The notes beneath the pieces are model-generated. The model searched no databases. It worked only from the letters and a program-made list of their open reading frames with translations, and was not told where the DNA came from. From Lutimaribacter salitolerans (lineage in GTDB: Bacteria > Pseudomonadota > Alphaproteobacteria > Rhodobacterales > Rhodobacteraceae), in contig NZ_JBHUDD010000059.1 in assembly GCF_042677865.1 (NCBI RefSeq), forward strand, positions 124,001-188,000: a stretch of 64,000 nucleotides of DNA. The letters run 5' to 3'. Shown one piece after another: positions 51,186 to 60,217 of the stretch. A program made the translations under genes and the position numbers. Positions within the stretch are counted from its first letter, which is position 1, and the number at the start of each line of letters is the position of its first letter.

Positions 51186-51955
51186 TGGATGGGCTGATGC
51201 AGGTCAAGCAAGCCGACAACGTGTTGTCGATCCTCGAATTCTTTGCCGAGCATCGCAGCCCCGCCACGGTGGCCGAACTGGCGCAGCATTTCGGCTGGGC
51301 GCGGTCCAGCACGTTCAATATCGTCGGCACGCTGGCCGACCGTGGCTATCTGTATGAACCGCGCATGCGCGGTGCCTATTTCCCGACGCCCCGTTGGCTG
51401 ATCATGGCGCGCCAGATCGCGGATGCCGACCCGGTGCCACAATCGTTGATCCGCGTCATCGACCGGCTGGTCGAGGATACGGACGAAACCGTGTGGATCG
51501 CCGGGGCCAGCGGGTTGCATGTGGTTGTGCTTGAGGTGCGCGAAAGCCCGCAACTGCTGCGCTATGCTGCGCAGGCGGGCACGCGGCTGCCGATCCATGT
51601 CACCGGCTCGGGGCAGGCGCTGATGGCGCTGATGCCGGTCGCGCAGCGCGATGCGTTGCTGGGGCGCATCCGGTATCAGTCCTATAACCGCAACAGCCCC
51701 ACCAGCGCCGACGAGGTCCGCGCCCAGATCGACGCATCGCTGGCGCGCGGCTGGTTCATGTCGGCCTCGGCCTATTCCTCGGACCTGGGCGGCGTGTCCT
51801 TGCCGGTGGTGATCGGCGCGCAGGCCTTTGCCGTCACCGTGGCCGGACCCGAGGCGCGCGTACTGCCGCGTATGGATCAGATCGGCGCGATGATCCGCAC
51901 CGCAATCAGCGACGAATGCGGGGCCGACTGCCTGCCCCTGCCTGCCCCTGCCTGA
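51185..51955 (+). CDS. IclR-family regulator (adjacent to thiolase-like operon)
   Basis: 256-residue regulator. N-terminal winged helix (ADNVLSILEFFAEHRSPATV, AELAQHFGWARSSTFNIVGTL) followed by the GAF-like effector domain (DTDETVWIAGASGLHVVVLE; GSGQALMALMP). Start at 51185 lies within the operator arm; a second ATG at 51197 (MQVKQADN) is possible and would clear it. The acyl-CoA dehydrogenase gene follows 38 bases after its stop. The coding end carries a short CTGCCC repeat that gives LPLPAPA. Confidence 0.9.
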   Translation: MDGLMQVKQADNVLSILEFFAEHRSPATVAELAQHFGWARSSTFNIVGTLADRGYLYEPRMRGAYFPTPRWLIMARQIADADPVPQSLIRVIDRLVEDTDETVWIAGASGLHVVVLEVRESPQLLRYAAQAGTRLPIHVTGSGQALMALMPVAQRDALLGRIRYQSYNRNSPTSADEVRAQIDASLARGWFMSASAYSSDLGGVSLPVVIGAQAFAVTVAGPEARVLPRMDQIGAMIRTAISDECGADCLPLPAPA

Positions 51956-51993
51956 AAATACCGCATCATCCGCGATGCACCGGAGGAGAGACC

Positions 51994-53709
51994 ATGCCGA
52001 CCATCCATCACAACATCCCCGACAGTTCCGGGCTGAACGCCTTTCGCGCCGACCCTGCGCTGCGGCGGCTTCTGAAGGTCTATCTCGACGATGACACCTT
52101 TGCCGCACTGCTGCCCCAGTTCGACCGCATGGGCGCGCTGAGCGGGGCCGAGCTGGAGCGGCTGGCGCTGACCGCCGACAAGAACCCGCCGATCCTGCAC
52201 TTGCGCAGCCGGATCGGGGCGGATGCGCAGAGCATCGAAAAGCATCCCGCCTATCAGCGGCTTGAGCAGTATGCCTTTGGCGAATTCGGTCTTGCGGCGA
52301 TGTCGCATCGCGGGGGTGTGTTTGGCCAGCCGGGCAAGCTGCCACCGGCGGTGAAATACGCGCTGGTCTATCTGTTCGTGCAGGCCGAGTTTGGCCTGTG
52401 CTGCCCTCTGAGCATGACGGATTCCCTGACCCGGACGCTGGCGAAATTCGGTGATCCCGACCTGGTGGCCGAGTATTTCGACCAGTTGACCAGTCAGGAC
52501 ATGGATGTGCTGATGCAGGGTGCGATGTTCATGACCGAACAGATGGCCGGGTCGGACGTTGGCGCCATCGACACCGTGGCGCGGCAGGACGCGGATGGCA
52601 CCTGGCGGCTTTACGGCGACAAGTGGTTCTGCTCGAACCCCGATGCCGCGCTGGCGATGGTGCTGGCCCGGCCCGAGGGCGGCGATGGCGGCACGCGCGG
52701 CCTGTCGCTTTTCCTGCTGCCCCGGCACCTGCCCGATGGCACGCTGAACGCCTATCGCATCCTGCGGCTGAAGGACAAGATGGGCACGAAATCCATGGCC
52801 TCGGGCGAGATCGCGATAACAGGCGCGGTGGCGCATCTGGTGGGCGATCCGGGGCAAGGCTTCAAGCAGATGACCGACATGATCAACATGTCCCGGCTGG
52901 CCAACGGGGTGCGCAGCGCCGGCATGATGCGCCGCTCAGTGGCGGAATCGCTGTTCATCGCGCGCAACCGCACGGCATTCGGCAAGCGGCTGATCGACCT
53001 GCCCCTGATGCGGCGGCAACTGCTTAAGTTGCTGGTGACGGCAGAGCAGGGACGGTCGATGGTGTTTCACACCGCCGAGGTGCTGCGCCGCGCCGATGCG
53101 GGTGATGCGCAGGCGGCAAAGGTGCTGCGCATCCTGACGCCGTTGTTGAAGTTCCGCACCTGCCGCGATGCACGCAAGGTGGCGGGCGACGCGATGGAGG
53201 TGCGCGGCGGCTGTGGCTATATCGAGGAGTTCTCGGATGCGCGCATCCTGCGCGACGCGCATCTGGGCTCGATCTGGGAAGGCACCAGCAACATCGTGGC
53301 GCTGGATGTGGCCCGTGCGACCAGACGCGAGGGCGCGCTGGATGCGCTGCGCGCGCATCTGGACGATCTGGCCGACCAGGCGGGCAACATGGTGCCGGGC
53401 GGGGCGCGCGATGCGCTGGACCGCGCCGCCGGATACCTGGACGCCGTGGCGAATGACCCCGCGCGCGAGGGCGAGGTGCGCCAGGCGGCCAGCGCGGTTT
53501 ACAACGCGGCGTCAGCGATCATCATGGCGTGGGAGGATGCGCAGCCCGGTTGTGGTGCGGGCGACCGTACGCGGCTGGCCGGTCTGGTGCTGAAACACAA
53601 GCTGACGGCTCGCGATCCGCTGGTCGGGGGCGGGGACGACACCGGCGATGCCGACCTGCTGGAGCGGGCATTTGTAGAAACCGAAACCATGCTGGAGGCA
53701 GCGGAATGA
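51994..53709 (+). CDS. Acyl-CoA dehydrogenase, AidB-like long form
   Basis: Flavoenzyme of 571 residues. The central acyl-CoA dehydrogenase core has FMTEQMAGSDVGAIDT, GDKWFCSNPDA, SGEIAITGAVAHLVG and, near 420, VRGGCGYIEEFSDARILRDA with IWEGTSNIVALDVAR, typical of the AidB/long-form subgroup. It has an N-terminal extension and C-terminal helical tail beyond the usual 380 residues. AidB itself binds DNA, but gene context (CoA-transferase next, IclR before) points to acyl-CoA oxidation. Start has GGAGGAG upstream; overlaps the CoA-transferase by four bases. Confidence 0.88.
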   Translation: MPTIHHNIPDSSGLNAFRADPALRRLLKVYLDDDTFAALLPQFDRMGALSGAELERLALTADKNPPILHLRSRIGADAQSIEKHPAYQRLEQYAFGEFGLAAMSHRGGVFGQPGKLPPAVKYALVYLFVQAEFGLCCPLSMTDSLTRTLAKFGDPDLVAEYFDQLTSQDMDVLMQGAMFMTEQMAGSDVGAIDTVARQDADGTWRLYGDKWFCSNPDAALAMVLARPEGGDGGTRGLSLFLLPRHLPDGTLNAYRILRLKDKMGTKSMASGEIAITGAVAHLVGDPGQGFKQMTDMINMSRLANGVRSAGMMRRSVAESLFIARNRTAFGKRLIDLPLMRRQLLKLLVTAEQGRSMVFHTAEVLRRADAGDAQAAKVLRILTPLLKFRTCRDARKVAGDAMEVRGGCGYIEEFSDARILRDAHLGSIWEGTSNIVALDVARATRREGALDALRAHLDDLADQAGNMVPGGARDALDRAAGYLDAVANDPAREGEVRQAASAVYNAASAIIMAWEDAQPGCGAGDRTRLAGLVLKHKLTARDPLVGGGDDTGDADLLERAFVETETMLEAAE

Positions 53710-54908
53710 ACGATACGGCAACAGGGGCCCTTGCAGGCCTGAAAGTGATCGACCTGAGCCGCGTGCTGGGCGGGCCCTTCGCCGGGCAGGTTCTGGGCGA
53801 TCACGGGGCGGATGTGATCAAGATCGAACCGCCCGCCGGGGACGAGACCCGCGGCTGGGGGCCGCCCTTCAACGACAATGGCACGGCAGGCTATTTCGAA
53901 GGGCTGAACCGCAACAAGCGCGCCATTGCGCTGGACCTGACCCGCGACGAAGGCCGCGCGGTGCTGCTGCGGATCTTGGAAGGTGCGGATGTGCTGCTGG
54001 AAAACTTCAAGGTCGGCACGCTGGAGAAATGGGGGCTGGGGTATGACGAGGTGCTGTCGCACCGCTTTCCGCGCCTGATCCACGCCCGCGTCAGCGGCTT
54101 TGGCGCGGATGGTCCGATGGGGGCGATGCCAGGCTATGACGCAATCCTGCAGGCGATGGGTGGCATCATGTCGGTCAACGGCACCGCCGACACCGGGCCG
54201 ACGCGCGTGGGCCTGCCGGTGGTGGACATGGTCACCGGGCTGAACGCGGTGATCGGGATCATGATGGCGCTGACCCATCGTGCGGCCACCGGCAAGGGGC
54301 AATTCGTCGAGGCCGCGTTGTTTGATTCCGCCCTGTCGCTGCTGCACCCGCACGCGCCCAACGTGTTCCTGTCGGGGAAAGAGCCGCGACTGACAGGCAA
54401 TGACCACCCCAACATCTCGCCCTACTCCTCCTATGTCACGGCCACGCGGCCGGTGTATCTGGCGGTGGGCAACAACCGGCAATTCGCCAAGCTGTGTGCG
54501 GAAATCGGTGCGCCCGAGATCGCGGAGGATCCGCAGTTCGCCACCAATGCCGACCGCGTGGTGAACCGCGAGGCCCTGCGCGAGGCGCTAGAGGCTGCGA
54601 TGGCCGATCAGGACGGTGCCGCGCTGGGGGAACGGCTGATCGCGGCAGGCGTGCCCGCCGGGCCGATCCTGACGGTGAACGAGGCGCTGGCGCATCCCCA
54701 CACCGCACACCGGCAGATGGTGGTTCAAATGGACGGCTATCGCGGCCTTGGCGCGCCGGCCAAGCCAGCGCAGACCCCGCCCAGCTTTCGCCGCCCACCG
54801 CCCGGATTTGCCGAGCATACCGCCCAGGTTCTGGCGGAATTCGGCTATGACCCGGATGAGATCGCCGCCTTGGAACAGGATGGCGTGACGCCTGCGGACC
54901 GCGCCTAG
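53706..54908 (+). CDS. CaiB/BaiF-type CoA-transferase (family III)
   Basis: Moves CoA between carboxylic acids. 400 residues. Catalytic aspartate is Asp174 in GLPVVDMVTGLNAVIG; the N-terminal LKVIDLSRVLGGPFAGQVLGD and DVLLENFKVGTLEKWGLGY motifs are typical. Joined to the acyl-CoA dehydrogenase by an ATGA overlap, so it may activate the acid that the dehydrogenase oxidises. Its stop codon sits at the centre of a 22-bp palindrome shared with the convergent gene. Confidence 0.93.
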   Translation: MNDTATGALAGLKVIDLSRVLGGPFAGQVLGDHGADVIKIEPPAGDETRGWGPPFNDNGTAGYFEGLNRNKRAIALDLTRDEGRAVLLRILEGADVLLENFKVGTLEKWGLGYDEVLSHRFPRLIHARVSGFGADGPMGAMPGYDAILQAMGGIMSVNGTADTGPTRVGLPVVDMVTGLNAVIGIMMALTHRAATGKGQFVEAALFDSALSLLHPHAPNVFLSGKEPRLTGNDHPNISPYSSYVTATRPVYLAVGNNRQFAKLCAEIGAPEIAEDPQFATNADRVVNREALREALEAAMADQDGAALGERLIAAGVPAGPILTVNEALAHPHTAHRQMVVQMDGYRGLGAPAKPAQTPPSFRRPPPGFAEHTAQVLAEFGYDPDEIAALEQDGVTPADRA

Positions 54909-54917
54909 GCGCGGTCC
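54896..54917. repeat. Perfect 22-bp palindrome at the convergent gene ends
   Basis: Arms GGACCGCGCCT and AGGCGCGGTCC meet at CTAG, which gives the TAG stop to both genes. As a result both proteins end in Asp-Arg-Ala. It could form a hairpin in either message, but there is no T-run. Confidence 0.85.
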
Positions 54918-56071
54918 TGATACTCCTTGATCATGCGGCGGGCGATGATGATCTGCTGGATCTGGCTGGTGCCTTCGTAGATGCGCAGCAGTCGGGCATC
55001 GCGGAACAGCCGCTCGATCGGGTACTCGGCCATGTAGCCCGCGCCGCCATGCACCTGCAACGCGCGGTCGGCCACACGAAACGCCATCTCCGAGGCGAAA
55101 TACTTGGACGATGACGCCATCAGGATCGCCTGACCCTTGGTGTCATATTCCTGCGCGGTGGCGCGCACCAGATGGCGCGCGGCCAGCAGCTCGGCCTGGC
55201 TTTCGGCCAGCAGCGCCTGTACCAGTTGATGCTGCGCGATGGGCTGGCCGAACTGGTGGCGCTGCATGGCGTAATCGGTGGCCAGATCCAGCATCCGCTG
55301 CGCCGTGCCCACCGCGATCGAGGCAACATGCAGGCGGCCCCGGTCCAGCACTTTCATCGCCGTGCGAAAGCCGCGGTTAAGGTTGCCGGGCCCGCCTATG
55401 ATGGCGCTTTCGGGCAGGCGCACGTCATCAAGGATCACATCCGAGGTCTTGGTGCCGCGTTGACCCAGCTTGCGATCCGGCTTGGCCACAGTGATGCCCG
55501 GCGTTTCGGCGGGCAGCAGAAAGGCCGACACCCCGTCACCGCCGTCGCGGTCGGGATCGGTGCGGGCAAACACCGTGAACACGCCCGCGCGCACTGCGTT
55601 GGTGATGTACCGCTTGGTCCCGTTCAGAACGAAATCCGACCCGTCGCGCCGCGCCGTGGTTTTCAGATGCGCGGCATCCGACCCGATATCGGGTTCGGTC
55701 AGGGCGAAACTGGCGATCATGTCGCCTCTGGCCAGCGCGGGCAGGTACCGGGCCTTTTGCGCATCGGTGCCATCCATGACGATGCCCTGAATGCCGATGC
55801 CCACGTTCGTGCCGATCAGCGACCGGAACGAGACCGAGGCATAGCACAGCGCCTCGACCAGCCGCGATTCCTGCAAGGTGGTCAGACCGATGCCGCCGAA
55901 CTCTTCAGGGATGGACAGGCCGAACAGGCCCATGTCGGCCATCTCGTGCACGATGTCCTCGGGGATGTCATTGCCTTCCTCGACCTGGCTTTCGGCGGGG
56001 ATCAGGCGCTCGCGGACATAGCGGCGCACGCTGTCCAGCAACTGCTCGAATGTGTCGTCGTCAACGGCCAT
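54905..56071 (-). CDS. Acyl-CoA dehydrogenase
   Basis: Flavoenzyme of 388 residues of normal length. Motifs: FGLSIPEEFGGIGLT, SFALTEPDIGSDAAHLKT, ITNAVRAGVFTVFART, and DRALQVHGGAGYMAEYPIER near 350; the catalytic base falls in IYEGTSQIQQIIIA (Glu). Start at 56071 with GGAGG before it. It is the last gene of the operon echA-TAXI-TRAP, ten bases after the TRAP permease stop, so the transported acid is probably activated and then oxidised here. Confidence 0.93.
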   Translation of the reverse strand: MAVDDDTFEQLLDSVRRYVRERLIPAESQVEEGNDIPEDIVHEMADMGLFGLSIPEEFGGIGLTTLQESRLVEALCYASVSFRSLIGTNVGIGIQGIVMDGTDAQKARYLPALARGDMIASFALTEPDIGSDAAHLKTTARRDGSDFVLNGTKRYITNAVRAGVFTVFARTDPDRDGGDGVSAFLLPAETPGITVAKPDRKLGQRGTKTSDVILDDVRLPESAIIGGPGNLNRGFRTAMKVLDRGRLHVASIAVGTAQRMLDLATDYAMQRHQFGQPIAQHQLVQALLAESQAELLAARHLVRATAQEYDTKGQAILMASSSKYFASEMAFRVADRALQVHGGAGYMAEYPIERLFRDARLLRIYEGTSQIQQIIIARRMIKEYQDRA

Positions 56072-56081
56072 TGGGCCTCCT

Positions 56082-57983
56082 TCAGGCAAGGGAACGGGCA
56101 CGCAGCCGGTGCACCACAAAGACGCACAGGGCCACGACCAGACCGACGATATCGGTCATCGGTTCGGGATAAAGGCTGAGCAGCGCCGCCGCGATGACCA
56201 CCGCGCGTTCGATCATGTTGATCGGTCCCGAGAAATACAGCCACCCGGACAATCCGCAGGAAATCAGCAGAACCGAGAACCCGGCCGTCAGCACCGCCTG
56301 CGCCACCTGCAACGGTTCGCCATGGCCGATCAGCGCCGGTTCCAGAACAAAGAACACCGGCAGGATGAACAGGATGATGCCCAGCCGCATCGCGGTCAGC
56401 CCGGTTTTCATCGCATCCGCCTTGCCCACCGACGCGGCGGTGATCGCGGCAATCGCCACCGGCGGGGTGATATAGGACAGCATGCCCCAGTACAGAATGT
56501 ACAGGTGGCTGGCCATCGGGTTCAGCCCGGCCTGCACCAGCGCGGGGGCCAGGATGATCGCCAGAAACACGTAACAGGCCGATACCGTCATCCCCATGCC
56601 CAGCACAAAGGATGTCAGCCCACCATAGAACAGCAGCAGATAGACGTTGCCATCGGCATATTGCACCAGCTCGCGCGCAAAGGCCGATCCGACCCCGGTG
56701 ATCGACAGCGCGCCGACCACAAGGCCCACCCCGGCAAGGATGCCGATAAGCTGCGCCAGCGCCACGCCCGATTCCTCGATGATGCGGGCAAAACCCAGAA
56801 CGCGGCCGCGATACATCGGGTCCAGCAATCCGCCGACGATCAGGATGCCAGTGGCATACCACGGCGCATAGGATTCCAGCCGCATCACCAGCAACACATA
56901 GATCAGCACCGCCAGCGCCAGCACGAAAATCCAGCTTTGACGCAGCACCGACAGGCCGGTTGGGATATCTGCCGCCTCGGCCCCTTTCAGGTCGTTCTTG
57001 GCGGCATAGCAATCGGCCTGCATCAGCAGGGCTGCGTAGAACAGCACCGAGGGGATGATCGCCGCCGCGATCACCTCGGCGTAAGGAACGGCCAGGAACG
57101 TCGCCATCAGGAAGGCCGCCGCCCCCATGATCGGTGGCATCAGCGTGCCGCCGGTCGAGGCGCATGCCTCGACCGCCGAAGAGTAGTGCGGCGAATACCC
57201 CGCCTTTTTCATCGACGGGATGGTGAAAGTCCCCGTGGTGATGATGTTCGACACCACCGAGCCTGACAGCGATCCGAACAGGCTGGACGCGACGATCGAC
57301 ACCTTGGCCGGCCCGCCACGGGTGCGCCCAAGCAATTTCAGGGCCAGCGCCATGAAAAACTCGCCCCCGCCCAGGATGGCCAGCACGACGCCGAACACGA
57401 TATAGCCGATCAGCAGGTCGGCCACGACGCGGAACGGGATGCCGATGATTGATTCCGTGCCCAACGCGTGGCCCGCCACCAGCGCCGACCACGTGAACTG
57501 GTTGCCCCACAGCACGCCCGGCATGGAGGCCGCGACCATCGGATAGAGGCCAAAGGTCAGGCAGACCACCGCCAGCACCATGCCTGCGCACCGCCGCACC
57601 GCCTCGATCGCAAGAAAGAACAGGATGGATGCGCCCAGCGTGGCCAGTGGCGGGGCCGAAAACGACCAGCCCGCCGTCATGATCCGCCGCGCCTGACTGG
57701 CGAAATAGAGGCAGATCGCCAGCACAAGGATCGCCATGATCCAGTCGGCCAACCACAGCCACTTGGGCCGGTTGCTGCGATCCGCCGGAAAGCGCAGGAA
57801 TACGATGGCCAGGAAGATCCCCAGCAAAGCATAGAAATAGGCCGATGTGATGGGCCGCATGCCCGGTGCCACGATGGGCAGCGTTTGCAGCATGGTCATC
57901 GCGATACCGATCCCCGCCAGCGCGATCACCACGATACGGGTGACGCGGGGCAACCAGTTTGCGGATGTCTGGGCAGTGTCCAT
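56082..57983 (-). CDS. TRAP transporter fused permease (TAXI type)
   Basis: Membrane protein of 633 residues joining the small (DctQ-like) and large (DctM-like) subunits, as in TAXI-type TRAP systems. Many membrane segments; the conserved core reads ILGGGEFFMALALKLLGRTRGG, SGSVVSNIITTGTFTIPSMKK and ACASTGGTLMPPIMGAAAFL near residue 285. Energy comes from an ion gradient, not ATP. The receptor gene lies upstream with a hairpin in the 81-bp gap. Substrates of this class include carboxylates and glutamate; unknown here. Confidence 0.94.
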   Translation of the reverse strand: MDTAQTSANWLPRVTRIVVIALAGIGIAMTMLQTLPIVAPGMRPITSAYFYALLGIFLAIVFLRFPADRSNRPKWLWLADWIMAILVLAICLYFASQARRIMTAGWSFSAPPLATLGASILFFLAIEAVRRCAGMVLAVVCLTFGLYPMVAASMPGVLWGNQFTWSALVAGHALGTESIIGIPFRVVADLLIGYIVFGVVLAILGGGEFFMALALKLLGRTRGGPAKVSIVASSLFGSLSGSVVSNIITTGTFTIPSMKKAGYSPHYSSAVEACASTGGTLMPPIMGAAAFLMATFLAVPYAEVIAAAIIPSVLFYAALLMQADCYAAKNDLKGAEAADIPTGLSVLRQSWIFVLALAVLIYVLLVMRLESYAPWYATGILIVGGLLDPMYRGRVLGFARIIEESGVALAQLIGILAGVGLVVGALSITGVGSAFARELVQYADGNVYLLLFYGGLTSFVLGMGMTVSACYVFLAIILAPALVQAGLNPMASHLYILYWGMLSYITPPVAIAAITAASVGKADAMKTGLTAMRLGIILFILPVFFVLEPALIGHGEPLQVAQAVLTAGFSVLLISCGLSGWLYFSGPINMIERAVVIAAALLSLYPEPMTDIVGLVVALCVFVVHRLRARSLA

Positions 57984-58020
57984 GGATCAGCCTTTGGGTC
58001 TGAGGGCAGTCTGGTACGGA

Positions 58021-58054
58021 CGGCCCGCGCGCGGGAAGCGGTGCGCACGGGCCG
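58021..58054 (-). terminator. Intercistronic hairpin after the TAXI receptor gene
   Basis: CGGCCCG and CGGGCCG pair, and after one mismatch an inner GCGC/GCGC helix extends the stem around a ten-base loop. It begins about ten bases after the receptor stop. Another case of a hairpin between receptor and permease genes. Confidence 0.5.
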
Positions 58055-58064
58055 ACCGGTCAGG

Positions 58065-59210
58065 TCACAGGTCTGCTGTGGCCTTGGCGCGGGCTTCGTC
58101 CCAGGCGGTGGCGAACTCTTCCTCCGACAGGCCGCTGTTGGCCTCAAGGAACCCGGGCCATGCCTCGCGCAGGGCGTCGATCTCGGCGATGGCGCCGTCG
58201 TTCCAGGCCTGCTGCTCGTCGCTCCACTTGTCGATTTCCTGCAGGTAGCGCACGGCACCTTCGTGCAGCGGCGCATCCAGCGGCACGCTGGAAATCAGGT
58301 CGATGTGCCACCGCTCCATGATCGGGGCCGCATCCTTGAACGCGTCGAAACTTTCATGCACCGCCTTGAGGAAGGCATAGGTTTCATCCGCGTTCGCGTC
58401 ATGCTTGACCGTGATCATCGGGTATTTGTAGGCCACGATATCCACCGGGTCCTTGCCGGTGACGCCCACGCCGATGGTTTCGCGGAAGGGCGAGAACAGC
58501 GGCGCGATCTCGTTCATGTTCTCCCACAGCGCGGCATCGTTGGGGTCGAACGACAGCCAGCGGATGCCGCGCGGGCTGGCCTCCAGCTCGTTCAGCGCGG
58601 CAGAGGTCAGCGCCGAGCCTGCGGCATCGGCCTGGCCTTGGGTCAGCGCGCGCAGCGTGTCGCCATAGGACGGGAACTCGATCACCTCGACATCGTCGCG
58701 GGTCAACCCCTTGGACGCGATCATCGTATCCACCTTGATCGACACCGACGGGTTGGCTGCGGCATAGGCCATGCGCCGACCGCGCAGATCCTCGATCGTC
58801 TCGATCCCGCTTTCCTCGGTCACGGCGATGCCGAAACTGGCCGGACGTCCGCAGATCGTTCGCAGGTTCTGGGGGCCCCAGTCGGGCGTGGCGAAATCGA
58901 AAATGCCGCGCGTGGCAAAATACAGTTCGTTGGCCAGCCAGGCGTTGCTGGCCTGCCCTTGCAGCATGGGCAGCAAACGCCCCACGCCCGACCCCGACGG
59001 CAGCAACCGCACGCGGGTGCCATGCGCCTTGATCAGGGCATCGGCAATCGCCGTGGCCTCGACATAGCCGGTCGAGCCGACATCGTAGGTGCTCCAAATC
59101 ATCGTGTCGGGCAGGCCTGCGGTTTGCGCGCGCAGCACGGCGGGTGCCATCGGGGTGAATGCGGCAGCCCCCATAAGGGCCATCGTCTGGCGACGGTTCA
59201 GTTTGGTCAT
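58065..59210 (-). CDS. TAXI-family TRAP transporter solute receptor
   Basis: Periplasmic receptor of 381 residues. A twin-arginine-type leader (MTKLNRRQTMALMGAAAFTP) ends about residue 28 (VLRAQ). The mature part has the TAXI pattern: MIWSTYDVGSTGYVEATAIA, SGSGVGRLLPMLQGQASNAW, NPSVSIKVDTMIASKGL. Start at 59210, with GGAGGAAACC upstream. Following genes are the fused permease and an acyl-CoA dehydrogenase. The ligand is likely a carboxylic acid. Confidence 0.93.
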   Translation of the reverse strand: MTKLNRRQTMALMGAAAFTPMAPAVLRAQTAGLPDTMIWSTYDVGSTGYVEATAIADALIKAHGTRVRLLPSGSGVGRLLPMLQGQASNAWLANELYFATRGIFDFATPDWGPQNLRTICGRPASFGIAVTEESGIETIEDLRGRRMAYAAANPSVSIKVDTMIASKGLTRDDVEVIEFPSYGDTLRALTQGQADAAGSALTSAALNELEASPRGIRWLSFDPNDAALWENMNEIAPLFSPFRETIGVGVTGKDPVDIVAYKYPMITVKHDANADETYAFLKAVHESFDAFKDAAPIMERWHIDLISSVPLDAPLHEGAVRYLQEIDKWSDEQQAWNDGAIAEIDALREAWPGFLEANSGLSEEEFATAWDEARAKATADL

Positions 59211-59238
59211 GGTTTCCTCCTCCTCTGTTGACATATCC

Positions 59239-59253
59239 GGGGCACGGTGCCCC
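59239..59253 (-). terminator. Small hairpin between the hydratase and receptor genes
   Basis: GGGGCA-CGG-TGCCCC, six perfect pairs and a three-base loop, 12 bases after the hydratase stop and 28 before the receptor start. May lower read-through or fold the receptor leader. Confidence 0.4.
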
Positions 59254-59264
59254 GCCGGGGCGTG

Positions 59265-60038
59265 TCAGACCCCGGAAAATTCCGGCGGGCGTTTTTCCAG
59301 AAAGGCGCGGCGCGCCTCGTCATGGTCCTGCGTGGCAAACAGCGTCGCCTGCGCTGCGCGTTCGTCGCGCAACACGGACTCCAGATCGCCTTGATGGCGG
59401 GCAAGGATGGGGCGCAGATGGGCGGCGGGCAGGGGCGCGGCGGGCATCAGGGCGTGCGCGGCATCGATGGCGCGGGCCACGGGGTCACCATCGGTCAGAA
59501 TGTCGGCCATTCCGGTTTCCACGGCTTCGGCCCCGGCACGTTCGCGCGAGTCCAGCAGAATCTGCTGCGCCCGTGCGGCCCCTACGCGGCGGGGCAGCGA
59601 CCACATGATCCCCATGTCCGGCACCAGCCCGACCCGCGCGAAGGACGCGCAGAACCGGGCGGACTCTGCCGCCACGACCAGATCGCAGCACAGCGCCAGC
59701 GACATGCCCCCGCCATAGGCCGCGCCGTCCACGGCGGCGACCACGGGTTTCGGGCCAAGCGCGATCAGGCGGACGATGTCATGCACGATATCCAGCCGTT
59801 TCAGCGCGATCGGTATCGGCTGACCCATCGCCTTGATGTCGCCGCCCGCGCAGAAGCATCCGCCCGAGCCGGTCAGCACCAGTGCGCGCACCGAGGCGTC
59901 ATCATGTGCGGCCTGCAACGCATCGCGCAGCGCCCCGCGCATGTCATCGCTCAGCGCGTTGCGGCGGGCGGGTTCGGCCATGGTCAGAACGCGAATGCCG
60001 CCGCTTTCATCACGGATGCGCAGCCCCTCAAAGGCCAT
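59265..60038 (-). CDS. Enoyl-CoA hydratase/isomerase family protein
   Basis: Crotonase-fold enzyme of about 257 residues. Oxyanion-hole loops are GCFCAGGDIKAM near residue 63 and AAYGGGMSLALCCDLVVA near 108; the segment ARVGLVPDMGIMWSLPRRVG holds the catalytic-loop acidic residue as Asp, a pattern seen in PaaG/isomerase-like members. ATG at 60038 is preferred to the GTG just before it. First gene of the TAXI-TRAP operon, divergent from an IclR gene. Confidence 0.9.
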   Translation of the reverse strand: MAFEGLRIRDESGGIRVLTMAEPARRNALSDDMRGALRDALQAAHDDASVRALVLTGSGGCFCAGGDIKAMGQPIPIALKRLDIVHDIVRLIALGPKPVVAAVDGAAYGGGMSLALCCDLVVAAESARFCASFARVGLVPDMGIMWSLPRRVGAARAQQILLDSRERAGAEAVETGMADILTDGDPVARAIDAAHALMPAAPLPAAHLRPILARHQGDLESVLRDERAAQATLFATQDHDEARRAFLEKRPPEFSGV

Positions 60039-60155
60039 CACGCGGCCTTTTGCGAAATGGGGATTCGGCAGCAGATGCTGTGCAGATCGGTCAATTTTTC
60101 CTCCCTTATCAGCGGCTTGCGTCTGGTGTCCCGTGTTTTTGTTCGGGTATCGTGC

Positions 60156-60197
60156 TTGCGCTGATGGCTGTCATTCTGTATAAGGAAAGCAATTCTG
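60156..60197 (+). promoter_or_regulatory. Promoter of the second IclR gene with direct repeats
   Basis: TTGCGC (60156-60161) and TATAAG (60179-60184) stand 17 bases apart as -35 and -10. Direct repeats ATTCTG at 60173-60178 and 60192-60197, 19 bases apart, flank the -10 box and may be regulator half-sites. Confidence 0.5.
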
Positions 60198-60217
60198 CCA
60201 AGAGAAAAATCTGAAAC

